A stretch of DNA of 38,731 nt, taken from the NCBI GenBank assembly GCA_004558305.1, contig SFDG01000040.1:1-38731 (forward strand). The letters are read 5' to 3'. A program made the position numbers and the translations under genes. The notes beneath the pieces were generated by a model. The model did no database searches and was not told where the DNA came from. It worked only from the letters and a program-made list of their open reading frames with translations. Positions 1 to 7,236 of this stretch are shown piece after piece (position 1 is the stretch's first letter; every line of letters begins with the position of its first letter). The stretch comes from Phocaeicola plebeius (lineage in GTDB: Bacteria > Bacteroidota > Bacteroidia > Bacteroidales > Bacteroidaceae).

Positions 1-77
1 AAGTACTCAAGGACACCTGTAGGGAGAAAATATGAGGCAAGGCCTTCATACATATTTATGTTGCTGCTACGATTCAT
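1..77 (-). CDS. 5' end of an insertion-sequence gene (ISAon1-like N-region), cut by the window edge
   Basis: The frame begins at ATG 77-75 (or at ATG 53-51, which gives MYEGLASYFLPTGVLEYF) and runs open off the left edge. The short stretch with a (L/Y)FLPxGVLEYF core resembles the start of ISAon1-family transposase N-region proteins of Bacteroidales. This is family recognition from about 25 residues, so it is tentative. A TACCTTTG box on the minus strand at 89-82 lies just upstream. That leaves almost no leader if ATG 77 is used and about 25 bases if ATG 53 is used, so the inner ATG is the more likely start. Confidence 0.5.
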   Translation of the reverse strand, partial: MNRSSNINMYEGLASYFLPTGVLEY

Positions 78-81
78 AGTG

Positions 82-89
82 CAAAGGTA
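82..89 (-). promoter_or_regulatory. -7 promoter box of the left-edge IS gene
   Basis: Minus-strand TACCTTTG matches the Bacteroidetes TAnnTTTG box and points into the IS gene. The 170 bases to its right (90-263) contain no gene that I can support; part of it may be the IS end. Confidence 0.55.
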
Positions 90-263
90 CTAACTTTTTG
101 GGCAATCATGTATCGTTTAACAACAGTTTTTAGGTTAGCATCCGTATGCCCTCCCCACAGGGTTTGTCGGGTGCGCCACAAAATTATTTCACTTATAGTT
201 AAGCATACTTACCAGATGTGAGATTCTCTGAGGCTATTCGGGGTCTGTCCATTCACTACCCTC

Positions 264-419
264 TCATTCTGCCTCCTCCCGCCTCCACAAGGCATCCATC
301 AGCTGCCGGTCGAACTGCTGCCGCTCCTGCTCGTAGCGTTCCGCCAGGGCGGGGGAAGTGCGGCTGTACTCCTTGATGCGCTCATCGTAGTAGTGGTCGA
401 TGAGCTCCAGGATGCTCAT
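264..419 (-). CDS. Small acidic/basic helical protein, 51 aa, unknown function
   Basis: ATG 419-417 to TGA 266-264 gives a 51-residue protein starting MSILELIDHYYDERIKEYSR and ending in a run rich in Arg and Glu (DALWRREEAE). The composition predicts one long charged helix. I do not recognise a named family. The coherent, protein-like sequence with many D/E/R/Q residues suggests it is or was a real gene. It overlaps the end of another minus-strand open frame (585-382) by 38 bases. No clear Shine-Dalgarno sequence precedes it, which is common in Bacteroidales. It lies between an IS and an HU-like gene, so it probably belongs to an accessory module. Confidence 0.4.
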   Translation of the reverse strand: MSILELIDHYYDERIKEYSRTSPALAERYEQERQQFDRQLMDALWRREEAE

Positions 420-620
420 CACATGATACAGACGCAACTTTTTTTCTTGCGTTTAGACGGCCATAAAAAAATCCGTTGGAGGTGCCCAGCACCTCCTTGC
501 CCACCGTCCACACACTGAAGCCGAGGGACTGAAGCTTGTCCGTCAGCAGGGCGGCCACTCCCAGGGTGCGCCGCGTCACCAGCACGTCATCTATGACATA
601 CCGACCCGGAATATTTCCAT
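382..620 (-). pseudogene. Possible frameshifted small gene, unknown function
   Basis: A minus-strand frame from about 600 to 382 reads YVIDDVLVTRRTLGVAALL and then a segment containing GFSVWTVGKEVLGTSNGFF, which looks like real protein. Its only starts are GTG codons, for example at 585. A good ATG at 620-618 opens a different frame (MEIFRVG) that stops at 591. Joining the two frames around 595-600 would give one protein of about 75 residues, so a single indel is likely. I do not recognise the family. The plus strand of the same stretch (about 597-734) also has an open, protein-like frame ending TAA 732-734, so the coding strand is not certain. Confidence 0.3.
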
Positions 621-773
621 GCCCCTGTGGTCACTTACACCGATCCGGAGGGCCGCACCGTGTTCGCCTCGATCCGTCCCCACTGGCCCAAAACCAAGGC
701 GTGGAAAAAATTTCGTTGCACTGCAACGCACTAACCCCCACACACACGCGCGATATATAAAGCCTACAAGATT

Positions 774-1235
774 GTGAAAAAAACCGTGATGTTCGACAAG
801 GAGAACATCCATGATGTGTTTACCGTGGCCCCCGTCAACTACGGGACGCTGACCACCGACGATGTGGCCCACCAGATTGCCGCCGAATCGTCCGCCACTC
901 CCGGCGATGTGAAGAACGTGCTCGGCCGGTATGCCTACTACGTGGTAGAGAACCTCAAGAAAGGCTATGCCATCCAACTCCTGGGATTCGGCACCCTAAA
1001 CATCCGCTTCATGAAGACGAAGACCGTGAGCAGCGAGAAGATGGCGAACGCCTCGCTCATCAAGGGCCTCGTACCCGGCTTCACCCCGTCGTACACCGTG
1101 GTCAACGGATCACGCATCTACGACCTCCTGCCCGACAAGATTCAACTCGTGAAGTACTCCGGTCCGGCAACGGGCGAAACCGCTCCAGAGAATCCCGCTG
1201 AAAGCGGAGAGACCCTCCCCGACCCGATAGAGTAA
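774..1235 (+). CDS. HU-family-like DNA-binding protein (Bacteroidales accessory type)
   Basis: 153 residues from GTG 774. Residues about 25-110 have the HU/IHF-like pattern: helical N-terminal part, a long helix with GDVKNVLGRYAYYVVENLKK, then a beta arm region GYAIQLLGFGTLNIRF. The tail is Pro/Glu-rich and disordered. In Bacteroidales such proteins often stand next to a smalltalk small protein and an amidase, and a smalltalk-like remnant follows here. The start is odd. The frame continues upstream as AIYKAYKIVKKTV, which looks like the normal family N-terminus, but no ATG occurs after the in-frame stop at 732-734. The gene may therefore have lost its start codon, or may initiate at GTG 774 without a visible ribosome site. 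Expression is uncertain. Confidence 0.65.
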   Translation: MKKTVMFDKENIHDVFTVAPVNYGTLTTDDVAHQIAAESSATPGDVKNVLGRYAYYVVENLKKGYAIQLLGFGTLNIRFMKTKTVSSEKMANASLIKGLVPGFTPSYTVVNGSRIYDLLPDKIQLVKYSGPATGETAPENPAESGETLPDPIE

Positions 1236-1330
1236 ATGAAGAAAACTGGCATACTATCATCAACGCCATCTGCACCATCCTTACCACCATCATAGCCGGC
1301 ATCACCATGACCTCCTGCGTCTTGCGTTAG
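1236..1330 (+). pseudogene. Frameshifted smalltalk-like small membrane protein remnant
   Basis: ATG 1236-1238 directly follows the HU stop and starts MKKTG, but that frame ends after 19 codons. The +2 frame from 1241 reads ENWHTIINAICTILTTIIAG and then ITMTSCVLR before TAG 1328-1330. That is the layout of the roughly 30-residue smalltalk family: a lysine start, a Trp, one hydrophobic helix and a short Cys-containing end. The expected start would be Met-Lys-Lys-Glu-Asn-Trp. The loss of four bases near 1239-1242 would explain the split frame. The call rests on family pattern recognition; the frameshift is directly visible. Confidence 0.5.
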
Positions 1331-1532
1331 CCAACGGACCGCCTTACCTTATTTCCTGCTATGATTACCGAATCCTATCCCCTCTCCCTCGCCGGTACGG
1401 CCTACGCCTCTGAACGCCGACTCCAGACAGACGCCGAAGACGGACCGCTGATGAGCGTCCCGAGGCCGCCGTAGTAGGTCACCGCGACCTCCCCGGCACT
1501 ACCCCCAAAGCCTGTCCCTGCTTCGATGTCGC
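1331..1532. other. Intergenic remnant without a supported gene
   Basis: A 38-codon open frame starts at ATG 1362 (MITESYPLSLAGTAYASERR) and ends TAG around 1478. I do not recognise it, and it has no promoter or neighbour support. It may be the truncated start of a lost accessory gene. No amidase gene follows, although one usually does in this neighbourhood. Confidence 0.25.
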
Positions 1533-3158
1533 TCAGGAAGGGTTCTCTGCTATCTGACACTTCTCTATCACACACTCGTGCCGCTTCGTCTCCTTGTCGT
1601 AGTTGATGCCCACGAGGAGGATGTCGCCCGTGTATTCAGCTATCTTCGAGGGATATTCCTTGCGCTTGATCTGGTCGATGGCCGTGTCGGCAGTGTTGTT
1701 GAATTTGAGTTCTATCACCATGGCCGGCTTGTTGATAGGACGCCGGGGTATCATCACGAGGTCGGCATATCCCTTGCCTGTGGCATACTCACGGTGGATG
1801 ACGTAATCGTTCTTCGCCCATATATACGCGATGGTGAGCACACAGGCGAGGGAGTTCTCGTCGTTGTAGGAGAGGATGCTCGTGTTCTCGTCGTGAGCAA
1901 GGTCGATGGCACGTGCCACGGCCTGCCCGTTGCCGGCGATGGTGGCATCGAGGAGTTCTTGAGAGGCTGTGATCGTATCTGCCAGCCGTGTCCACGAAGT
2001 GTCCTCAACGGCATTCAGCAACTCGTCAGCCACCTCCTTGTTGGGCACATAACAACGTCTCTTGCCTTCGTCGTATGCCAGATAGCCGAGGTGAATGAGA
2101 ACGGTGAGGACATCATTCTTGCTCCTCACGATATACATGTCGTTCTGGAACTTTGTCGTGTTGACATACACGCGCTCCCCTGCCAGCATGCGGATGATGT
2201 CGTCCTTCAGCCCCTCGAAGTTCATCTGGATATAGGTGATGACTGAGTCGTATGCACCGGTGGTCGTCCAGTAGCTTCGGCATGTGCCGCGTTGCAAGGC
2301 TTTCATGACAGAATAAGGATTGAACATGTGCGATTCCTTGCCTATGCGATAGCCGTCATACCACCTCCTCAAGTCTTCCATGGATGCTCCGTGTTTCTTT
2401 GCCATCGTCTCCACCTCTTCCTCAGTAAATCCGTAGCACGAAGCCAGGTAGGCGGGGTCAATCATGGAATACTCGCAGAAGTTGTTCAGTGCCGACTCTG
2501 TATTGTATTTCTTGATGGGCAGGATGCCCGTGAGGTACGCGCCGGCAAAGACCCGGTCGGAATTCTGTGTCTTGAAAAGTCGGCGGAGCAGCATGACGTA
2601 TTCGTCGAGGATAGTGGGGGTGACCACCTCAGGGTCGCCCTTCATCCTCCTGCGCTCAGGAAACTCACGGCAGATGGCGTCCCACTCGTCAATGATGAAG
2701 AAGAACTTCTCACCTGTGGCATGGTGGACGGACGAGAGCACGTCCATGAGGTCGGAGTTGTCTTTATATTTCACCTCAGGAAAAGCTTCCTTCAACTCGT
2801 ATATAATCTCATCCTGTATCGTCCTCACAATAGTGGTCCTCACTTCGGGGCGGGCGGTGAACGAGGTGACATCGAGATAGAGCACGGTGTATTTGTTCAG
2901 GTAAGTCCCGAACGAAGCGTCCTGTTCCGCCTTCAGGCCCGCGAAGAGTTCGCGCGAGTCGCACGACTTGTCGTAGTAGGCGCACAGCATCTTTGCCGCC
3001 ATCGACTTACCGAACCGGCGGCAGCGTGTCACACAGCTGTAGCGGTTCTCGGAATTGAGCGTGGCGTTGACAAGCGGTATGAGAGAGGTCTTGTCAACGT
3101 ACTCGTGAGTAACGATGTCTCGGAACTCACTATTGCCTCGATTGATATATGTACCCAT
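1533..3158 (-). CDS. AAA-ATPase-like / PD-(D/E)XK nuclease-domain protein
   Basis: 541 residues. The N-terminal half is the AAA-ATPase-like family (PF09820 type): YVDKTSLI near residue 20, the P-loop-like CRRFGKSMAAKML near 46-58, and a Walker B-like FFIIDEWDA near 151-159. The C-terminal third has the PD-(D/E)XK core GYADLVMIP ... MVIELKF near residues 460-485, as in the DUF1703 family. Such proteins are numerous and variable in Bacteroidales. Their role is not established; nuclease or defence-like functions have been suggested from the domain alone. The length is normal and the frame is intact. A minus-strand TAAATTTG box at 3209-3202 with TTTG 20 bases upstream gives a leader of about 40 bases. 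It stands alone between decayed genes. Confidence 0.85.
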   Translation of the reverse strand: MGTYINRGNSEFRDIVTHEYVDKTSLIPLVNATLNSENRYSCVTRCRRFGKSMAAKMLCAYYDKSCDSRELFAGLKAEQDASFGTYLNKYTVLYLDVTSFTARPEVRTTIVRTIQDEIIYELKEAFPEVKYKDNSDLMDVLSSVHHATGEKFFFIIDEWDAICREFPERRRMKGDPEVVTPTILDEYVMLLRRLFKTQNSDRVFAGAYLTGILPIKKYNTESALNNFCEYSMIDPAYLASCYGFTEEEVETMAKKHGASMEDLRRWYDGYRIGKESHMFNPYSVMKALQRGTCRSYWTTTGAYDSVITYIQMNFEGLKDDIIRMLAGERVYVNTTKFQNDMYIVRSKNDVLTVLIHLGYLAYDEGKRRCYVPNKEVADELLNAVEDTSWTRLADTITASQELLDATIAGNGQAVARAIDLAHDENTSILSYNDENSLACVLTIAYIWAKNDYVIHREYATGKGYADLVMIPRRPINKPAMVIELKFNNTADTAIDQIKRKEYPSKIAEYTGDILLVGINYDKETKRHECVIEKCQIAENPS

Positions 3159-3201
3159 AGTTTTGTATCAGCAGCAGGAGTGGTAGGCCTGTCGTCTTTG
3201 G

Positions 3202-3209
3202 CAAATTTA
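3202..3209 (-). promoter_or_regulatory. -7 promoter box of the AAA-ATPase-like gene
   Basis: Minus-strand TAAATTTG with TTTG at 3233-3230, spacing 20 bases. This is a good match to the Bacteroidetes vegetative promoter. Confidence 0.65.
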
Positions 3210-3381
3210 CATTTTCCTCGTCACACTACCAAACGAATCATCAAAAACCTACCTGTTTGTCCGTCCCATCATCAACCACTCCATTCAAAAACTCAAGGAC
3301 ACCGGTGTCGCCATTGACCGAATACTTACAATGAATCAATGTATCTGCCCCTTCTGACCCAGCTTGCCCCCCCCATTTTCA
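3210..3381. other. Intergenic stretch with a possible coding remnant
   Basis: A plus-strand frame from about 3230 to the TGA at 3356-3358 reads KTYLFVRPIINHSIQKLKD and then TGVAIDRILTMN without a start codon. It looks protein-like but matches no family I know. It is probably a leftover of a lost gene. Confidence 0.2.
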
Positions 3382-3462
3382 TGAAGATACCCTCGTGGGC
3401 GCTTGAAGATACCTTCGTGGGCCGATGAAGGTATCTTCGTGAGCCGATGAAGGTATCTTCGG
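3382..3462. repeat. 22-bp short tandem array, 3.7 units
   Basis: Units start at 3382, 3404 and 3426, with a partial unit at 3448-3462. The core of units 1-2 is GAAGATACC(C/T)TC, and the core of unit 3 and the partial unit is GAAGGTATCTTC, the exact reverse complement of the unit 2 core. Cores 3405-3416 and 3427-3438 can therefore pair as a perfect 12-bp stem with a 10-base loop. The linker (GTGGGCCGAT or GTGAGCCGAT) is conserved. No gene overlaps it. Confidence 0.8.
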
Positions 3463-3518
3463 TTTTTCAGGCTGATTTTCGATTCATCAGGGATTTACCC
3501 CTTTAACCCATTAACCTC

Positions 3519-3737
3519 TTATTCCTCCACCAGTTCCAGGATTTCAAGAGGACATTCCATCTTGGCAAAGCCCAAGAAATCGATACGGAGGGCAAGCATC
3601 TTGGAGCAGCCGGGTTCTCTACAGAGGTTACTCTCCAGTCCTGCCAGACGACCGGTCTTGATGCGTACCCTGCTGCCTACCCGCAGACGGGAGGTGTCGA
3701 TGGTGACGGGGGTCTCCGCATCGCCGACCATGCGCAT
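3519..3737 (-). pseudogene. KOW-only remnant of an UpxY/NusG-type antitermination factor
   Basis: 72 residues with an MRMVGD linker, then a KOW domain: LRVGSRVRIKTGRLAGLES ... LALRIDFLGFAKMECPLEILE. This matches the C-terminal half of UpxY-like NusG paralogues, which antiterminate polysaccharide operons and are normally about 170-190 residues. The whole NGN (RNA polymerase-binding) domain is missing. Just upstream another frame reads VTYVPIQKEY, like the end of an NGN domain, which suggests truncation plus a frameshift near 3740. A near-consensus TACCTTCG box at 3778-3771 could still drive a 72-residue product from ATG 3737. No capsule genes are nearby. I see a domain remnant; function is doubtful. 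Confidence 0.6.
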
Positions 3738-4056
3738 ACTCTTTCTGGATGGGGACGTAGGTGACTTGTGCGAAGGTACGAATTTGTTGGCATTTATTGT
3801 TGTATTTCGCTAAAATACCTTCAAAATCACACTATTTTAACTCTATTATTTAGCAACATTTATTCCGAAAAGAGCATTTGTTTAGCAATTGTATATAGCA
3901 GCATGGGGTGAATAGACTGATTATCATTCCTATAAAGAATTCTCCCAAAAATCGGACTGTGCCACAGTGATGCGGTCATCGTACTGGCGATCGCGATGAC
4001 TGTTTCAGATGCAAAGGCTTGCGATTCTCGCAAATTGTCGCTATTTTTGCCGGAGT
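3738..4056. other. AT-rich intergenic region
   Basis: About 320 bases between the divergent KOW remnant and the helicase gene. It is markedly more AT-rich than its surroundings and holds promoter-like boxes at both ends (TACCTTCG minus at 3778-3771; TATTTTTG plus at 4042-4049). No gene is supported. Confidence 0.5.
4042..4049 (+). promoter_or_regulatory. -7 promoter box of the helicase gene
   Basis: TATTTTTG fits TAnnTTTG exactly, with TTG at 4019-4021, 20 bases upstream. The box ends 7 bases before ATG 4057. It therefore rules out the upstream ATG at 4009 as the start and implies a leader of only a few bases. Confidence 0.6.
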
Positions 4057-6066
4057 ATGAATGTCTCTGCCATTGACACCAGCAACGAGGAGTTCCAGAA
4101 CGCCCTGAAGCTCATCCAATACACCCGCCAGTCGGTTTTTCTGACGGGGAAGGCGGGTACGGGTAAATCGACCTTCCTGAAGTATGTCTGCCAGACGGTG
4201 AAGAAGAAACACGTGGTGCTGGCCCCCACCGGTATCGCCGCCATCAATGCGGGCGGCAGTACCCTGCACAGCTTCTTCAGGCTGCCGTTCCATCCGCTGC
4301 TGCCCGACGACCCGAACTACAGCATCAGCGGCGGACGGCTGCAGGACACGCTGAAGTACTCGACGGACCACCGGAGGCTGATAGAGAACATCGAACTGGT
4401 CATCATCGACGAGATTTCGATGGTGCGGGCGGACATCATCGACTTCATCGACAAGGTGCTGCGGGTGTATTCGAAAAACATGCGTGAGCCGTTCGGCGGC
4501 AAGCAGATGCTGCTGGTCGGCGACGTGTTCCAGTTGGCGCCGGTCGTCACGGCCGACCAGCGCGACATTCTGAACCGCTTCTACCCCAACCCGTTCTTCT
4601 TCTCCGCCCGGGTGTTCCAGGAGATGGAGCTGGTCGCCATCGAACTGACGCAGGTCTATCGCCAGCGCGACCCGGTCTTCGTCAGTGTGCTCGACCGCAT
4701 CCGCAACAGTTCCATCGGCAACGCCGACCTGCAGCTGCTGAATACCCGTGTACGTCCCGACGAAACGCCTGCCCCTGCGAACGACCTCTACATCACCCTC
4801 GCCACCCGGCGCGACACGGTGGACTACATCAACGAACACCGGTTGGAGGCACTGCCGGACGAACCGGTCACGCTGAGAGGGGAAATCCACGGGGAGTTTC
4901 CCGAGAACAGCCTGCCTACCCAGATGGAGCTGATCGTGAAGCTGGGGGCACAGGTCATCTTCGTGAAGAACGACCAGCAGAAACGGTGGGTGAACGGGAC
5001 CATCGGCACCATCACGGGCATGGATGACAACGGCATCCTGCACATCGAGTCGGAGGACGGCAGACACTTCAATGTAGAGAAGGAGACGTGGAGCAACCTG
5101 CGCTACCGCTACAACGAGGAGGAGAAGAAAATAGAGGAGGAAGAGCTGGGGACGTTCACCCAATACCCCATCCGGTTGGCGTGGGCCATCACCGTCCACA
5201 AGAGCCAGGGACTGACCTTCACGCGGGCGGTCATCGACTTTACGGGCGGGGTCTTTGCCGGCGGACAGGCGTATGTGGCCCTGAGCCGCTGCACCTCGCT
5301 CGACGGCATCACGCTGAAGCGGCCCATCAGCCGCTCGGACATCTTCGTGCGGCAGGACATCCTGACCTTTGCCCGCAACTTCAACAACCGACAGGCGATA
5401 GACCGGGCGATGAAGGCCGCACAGGCGGACGTGGAATATGTGGCTGCCGTGCGTGCCTTCGACCAGGACGACTTCAGCGGCTTCCTCCAGCATTTCTTCC
5501 GCGCCATCCATTCGCGCTACGACATCGAGAAACCTCTCGTCCAGCGGTTCCTGCGCCACAAGCTGGGCATCATCCCCCGGCTGAAGGAGGAAAACCGACG
5601 GCTGAAAGAACAGCTGCACGAACAGCAGAAACAGATGGAGCAGTACGCCCGCGAATACTACCAGCTGGGCAATGCGTGCATCACGGAAGCCCACGATACA
5701 AGGGCCGCTCTCGCCAACTTCGACAAGGCCATCGCCCTCTATCCGGAGTACACGGATGCATGGGTACGGAAGGGGGTCACCCTCTTCAACGACGGACGGG
5801 TGCAAGAAGCAGAAGACTGCCTCAACCAGGCGGTACGGCTGCAGCCGAAGTCGTTCAAAGCAGTCTATAACCGGGGCAAGCTGCGACTGCACACCGGCGA
5901 CACCGAGGGGGCCGTGGCCGACCTGGACAAGGCCACCAGCCTGAAGCCCGACCATGCCGGTGCCCACGACTGCTTCGGGGAGGCACTGGAGAAGGCGGGA
6001 AAAACGTCGGAGGCGGCCATCCAGTACCGGATAGCCAAAGAACTGCGAAAGAAAAACAAAAAATAG
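4057..6066 (+). CDS. Pif1-like DNA helicase with C-terminal TPR repeats
   Basis: 669 residues from ATG 4057 (MNVSAIDTSNEEF). A longer reading from 4009 would begin upstream of the promoter box. Superfamily 1B features, in order: Walker A GKAGTGKS near residue 31, APTGIAA near 63, Walker B VIIDEISM near 127, LVGDVFQLAPV near 154, and the late motif AITVHKSQGLTF near 378 followed by YVALSRC. After a coiled-coil-like stretch (LKEENRRLKEQLHEQQK) the last 130 residues are three or more TPR units (AALANFDKAIALYPEYTDAW and similar). Pif1-type enzymes unwind 5'-3' and resolve G-quadruplexes or forks; the TPR part presumably recruits a partner, which is inference. corA follows 12 bases later. Confidence 0.9.
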   Translation: MNVSAIDTSNEEFQNALKLIQYTRQSVFLTGKAGTGKSTFLKYVCQTVKKKHVVLAPTGIAAINAGGSTLHSFFRLPFHPLLPDDPNYSISGGRLQDTLKYSTDHRRLIENIELVIIDEISMVRADIIDFIDKVLRVYSKNMREPFGGKQMLLVGDVFQLAPVVTADQRDILNRFYPNPFFFSARVFQEMELVAIELTQVYRQRDPVFVSVLDRIRNSSIGNADLQLLNTRVRPDETPAPANDLYITLATRRDTVDYINEHRLEALPDEPVTLRGEIHGEFPENSLPTQMELIVKLGAQVIFVKNDQQKRWVNGTIGTITGMDDNGILHIESEDGRHFNVEKETWSNLRYRYNEEEKKIEEEELGTFTQYPIRLAWAITVHKSQGLTFTRAVIDFTGGVFAGGQAYVALSRCTSLDGITLKRPISRSDIFVRQDILTFARNFNNRQAIDRAMKAAQADVEYVAAVRAFDQDDFSGFLQHFFRAIHSRYDIEKPLVQRFLRHKLGIIPRLKEENRRLKEQLHEQQKQMEQYAREYYQLGNACITEAHDTRAALANFDKAIALYPEYTDAWVRKGVTLFNDGRVQEAEDCLNQAVRLQPKSFKAVYNRGKLRLHTGDTEGAVADLDKATSLKPDHAGAHDCFGEALEKAGKTSEAAIQYRIAKELRKKNKK

Positions 6067-6078
6067 AAGCTGACTACA

Positions 6079-7119
6079 ATGACCAAAAACAACCTACTGA
6101 CTGAACAACTGACGTATGCGGGAGACAGCCCTACCCCGACCCACCTGCACCTGTGCAGCTACAATGCAGACCACATCGAACGCTTGGAAAGCAGGAACAT
6201 CGAGGAACTGATTCCGAAACTGGAAGAGAAATCCATCCACTGGATCCAGGTACATGGATTCAAAGACACGGAGAGCATCCGCCGCCTCTGCCAGCACTTC
6301 GAAATTGACTTCCTGGTGATGCAGGACATCCTCAATACCGAACACCGGAGCAAGGTGGAAGTACATCCCGGCTACAACCTGATTATCCTGAAGCGGCTGA
6401 TAAAGACCCCAAGCAACGGATTCCAGCCTCAGCAACTTGCCATCGTGCAGGGACACAACTACCTGCTGACCTTCGGCGAACAAGATACAGACTTCCTGAA
6501 CGACATTCATGCAGCCTTGGAAAAGAATGTTCTGAAAATCCGGCAACGCCCCAGCGACTTCCTGCTCTGCGTCATCCTGAACAGCGTCATGGCTCACTTC
6601 ACTTCCATCATCTCACAGCAGGAAGACGGACTGGAGGAACTGGAAGAACGGTTGGTGGATCCAGAGCACCTGCATACGCCGGGGATTGAAGAAATCCAGC
6701 AGTACCGCCGCAACTTCCGGCTTATCAAGAAATGCGTGGCACCGGTCAAGGAAGAGATCAAAGGACTGCTCTATGCCGGGAACGGGCTGTTCCATAAGGA
6801 AACTTTCCCCTACTTCAACGATATGAACGACCACCTGCTGTTCATCCTGCAGACCCTTGACGGATGCCGAGAAATGATTTCGTCGCTGCTCGACCTGTAC
6901 ACCTCGCAGAACGACTTGCGCATGAACGATATCATGAAACAGCTTACGGTCGTCTCCACCATCTTCATTCCACTGACCTTTCTGGCGGGTATCTGGGGCA
7001 TGAACTTCCAGCACATGCCGGAACTCGGCTGGAAGTACGGCTACTTGCTGGCATGGGGACTGATGCTCCTGACAAGTGCCGTGGTTTACGTGTATTTCAA
7101 GCGGAAGAAGTGGTACTGA
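6079..7119 (+). CDS. corA: CorA-family magnesium/cobalt transporter
   Basis: 346 residues. A large soluble N-terminal domain is followed by two C-terminal membrane helices; the first (LTVVSTIFIPLTFLAGIW) ends in the diagnostic GMN motif (WGMNFQHMPE, near residue 307), and the second (YGYLLAWGLMLLTSAVVYVY) ends in a basic tail FKRKKWY. CorA forms a pentamer in the inner membrane that takes up Mg2+ and sometimes Co2+ or Ni2+. Length and motif are normal. It starts 12 bases after the helicase stop and so is probably co-transcribed. Transcription would end at the palindrome 7172-7207 that it shares with the convergent mscS gene. Confidence 0.92.
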   Translation: MTKNNLLTEQLTYAGDSPTPTHLHLCSYNADHIERLESRNIEELIPKLEEKSIHWIQVHGFKDTESIRRLCQHFEIDFLVMQDILNTEHRSKVEVHPGYNLIILKRLIKTPSNGFQPQQLAIVQGHNYLLTFGEQDTDFLNDIHAALEKNVLKIRQRPSDFLLCVILNSVMAHFTSIISQQEDGLEELEERLVDPEHLHTPGIEEIQQYRRNFRLIKKCVAPVKEEIKGLLYAGNGLFHKETFPYFNDMNDHLLFILQTLDGCREMISSLLDLYTSQNDLRMNDIMKQLTVVSTIFIPLTFLAGIWGMNFQHMPELGWKYGYLLAWGLMLLTSAVVYVYFKRKKWY

Positions 7120-7169
7120 GAAGGCGTGACAAAACTCAACAATAAGGGTGTGGAAAAACAAAAAAAACT

Positions 7170-7213
7170 GCCATTCTGAACGCAGTGAAGAAACAACGTT
7201 CAGAATGACAGGA
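7170..7213. repeat. Palindromic dispersed repeat, likely bidirectional terminator
   Basis: CATTCTGAACG at 7172-7182 and CGTTCAGAATG at 7197-7207 pair perfectly (11 bp) around a 14-base loop. The site lies between convergent corA and mscS. On the minus strand it continues into TGTGTCAAAATAAA (7230-7217), the same combination as near 38.54 kb, so it is also a short copy of a dispersed repeat. Confidence 0.7.
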
Positions 7214-7236
7214 AGTCTTTATTTTGACACAGATCC

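Noticed and set aside
3382..3462. CRISPR array
   Set aside because: Units are directly adjacent, without unique spacers, and no cas genes are present.
4009..4056. Upstream ATG at 4009 as the helicase start
   Set aside because: It lies upstream of the consensus -7 box at 4042-4049, so it would not be in the transcript; the added residues are not helicase-like.
3976..5967. 663-codon minus-strand open frame opposite the helicase gene
   Set aside because: A shadow of the GC-rich helicase codons; no family motif and no promoter, while the plus strand encodes a full set of helicase motifs.
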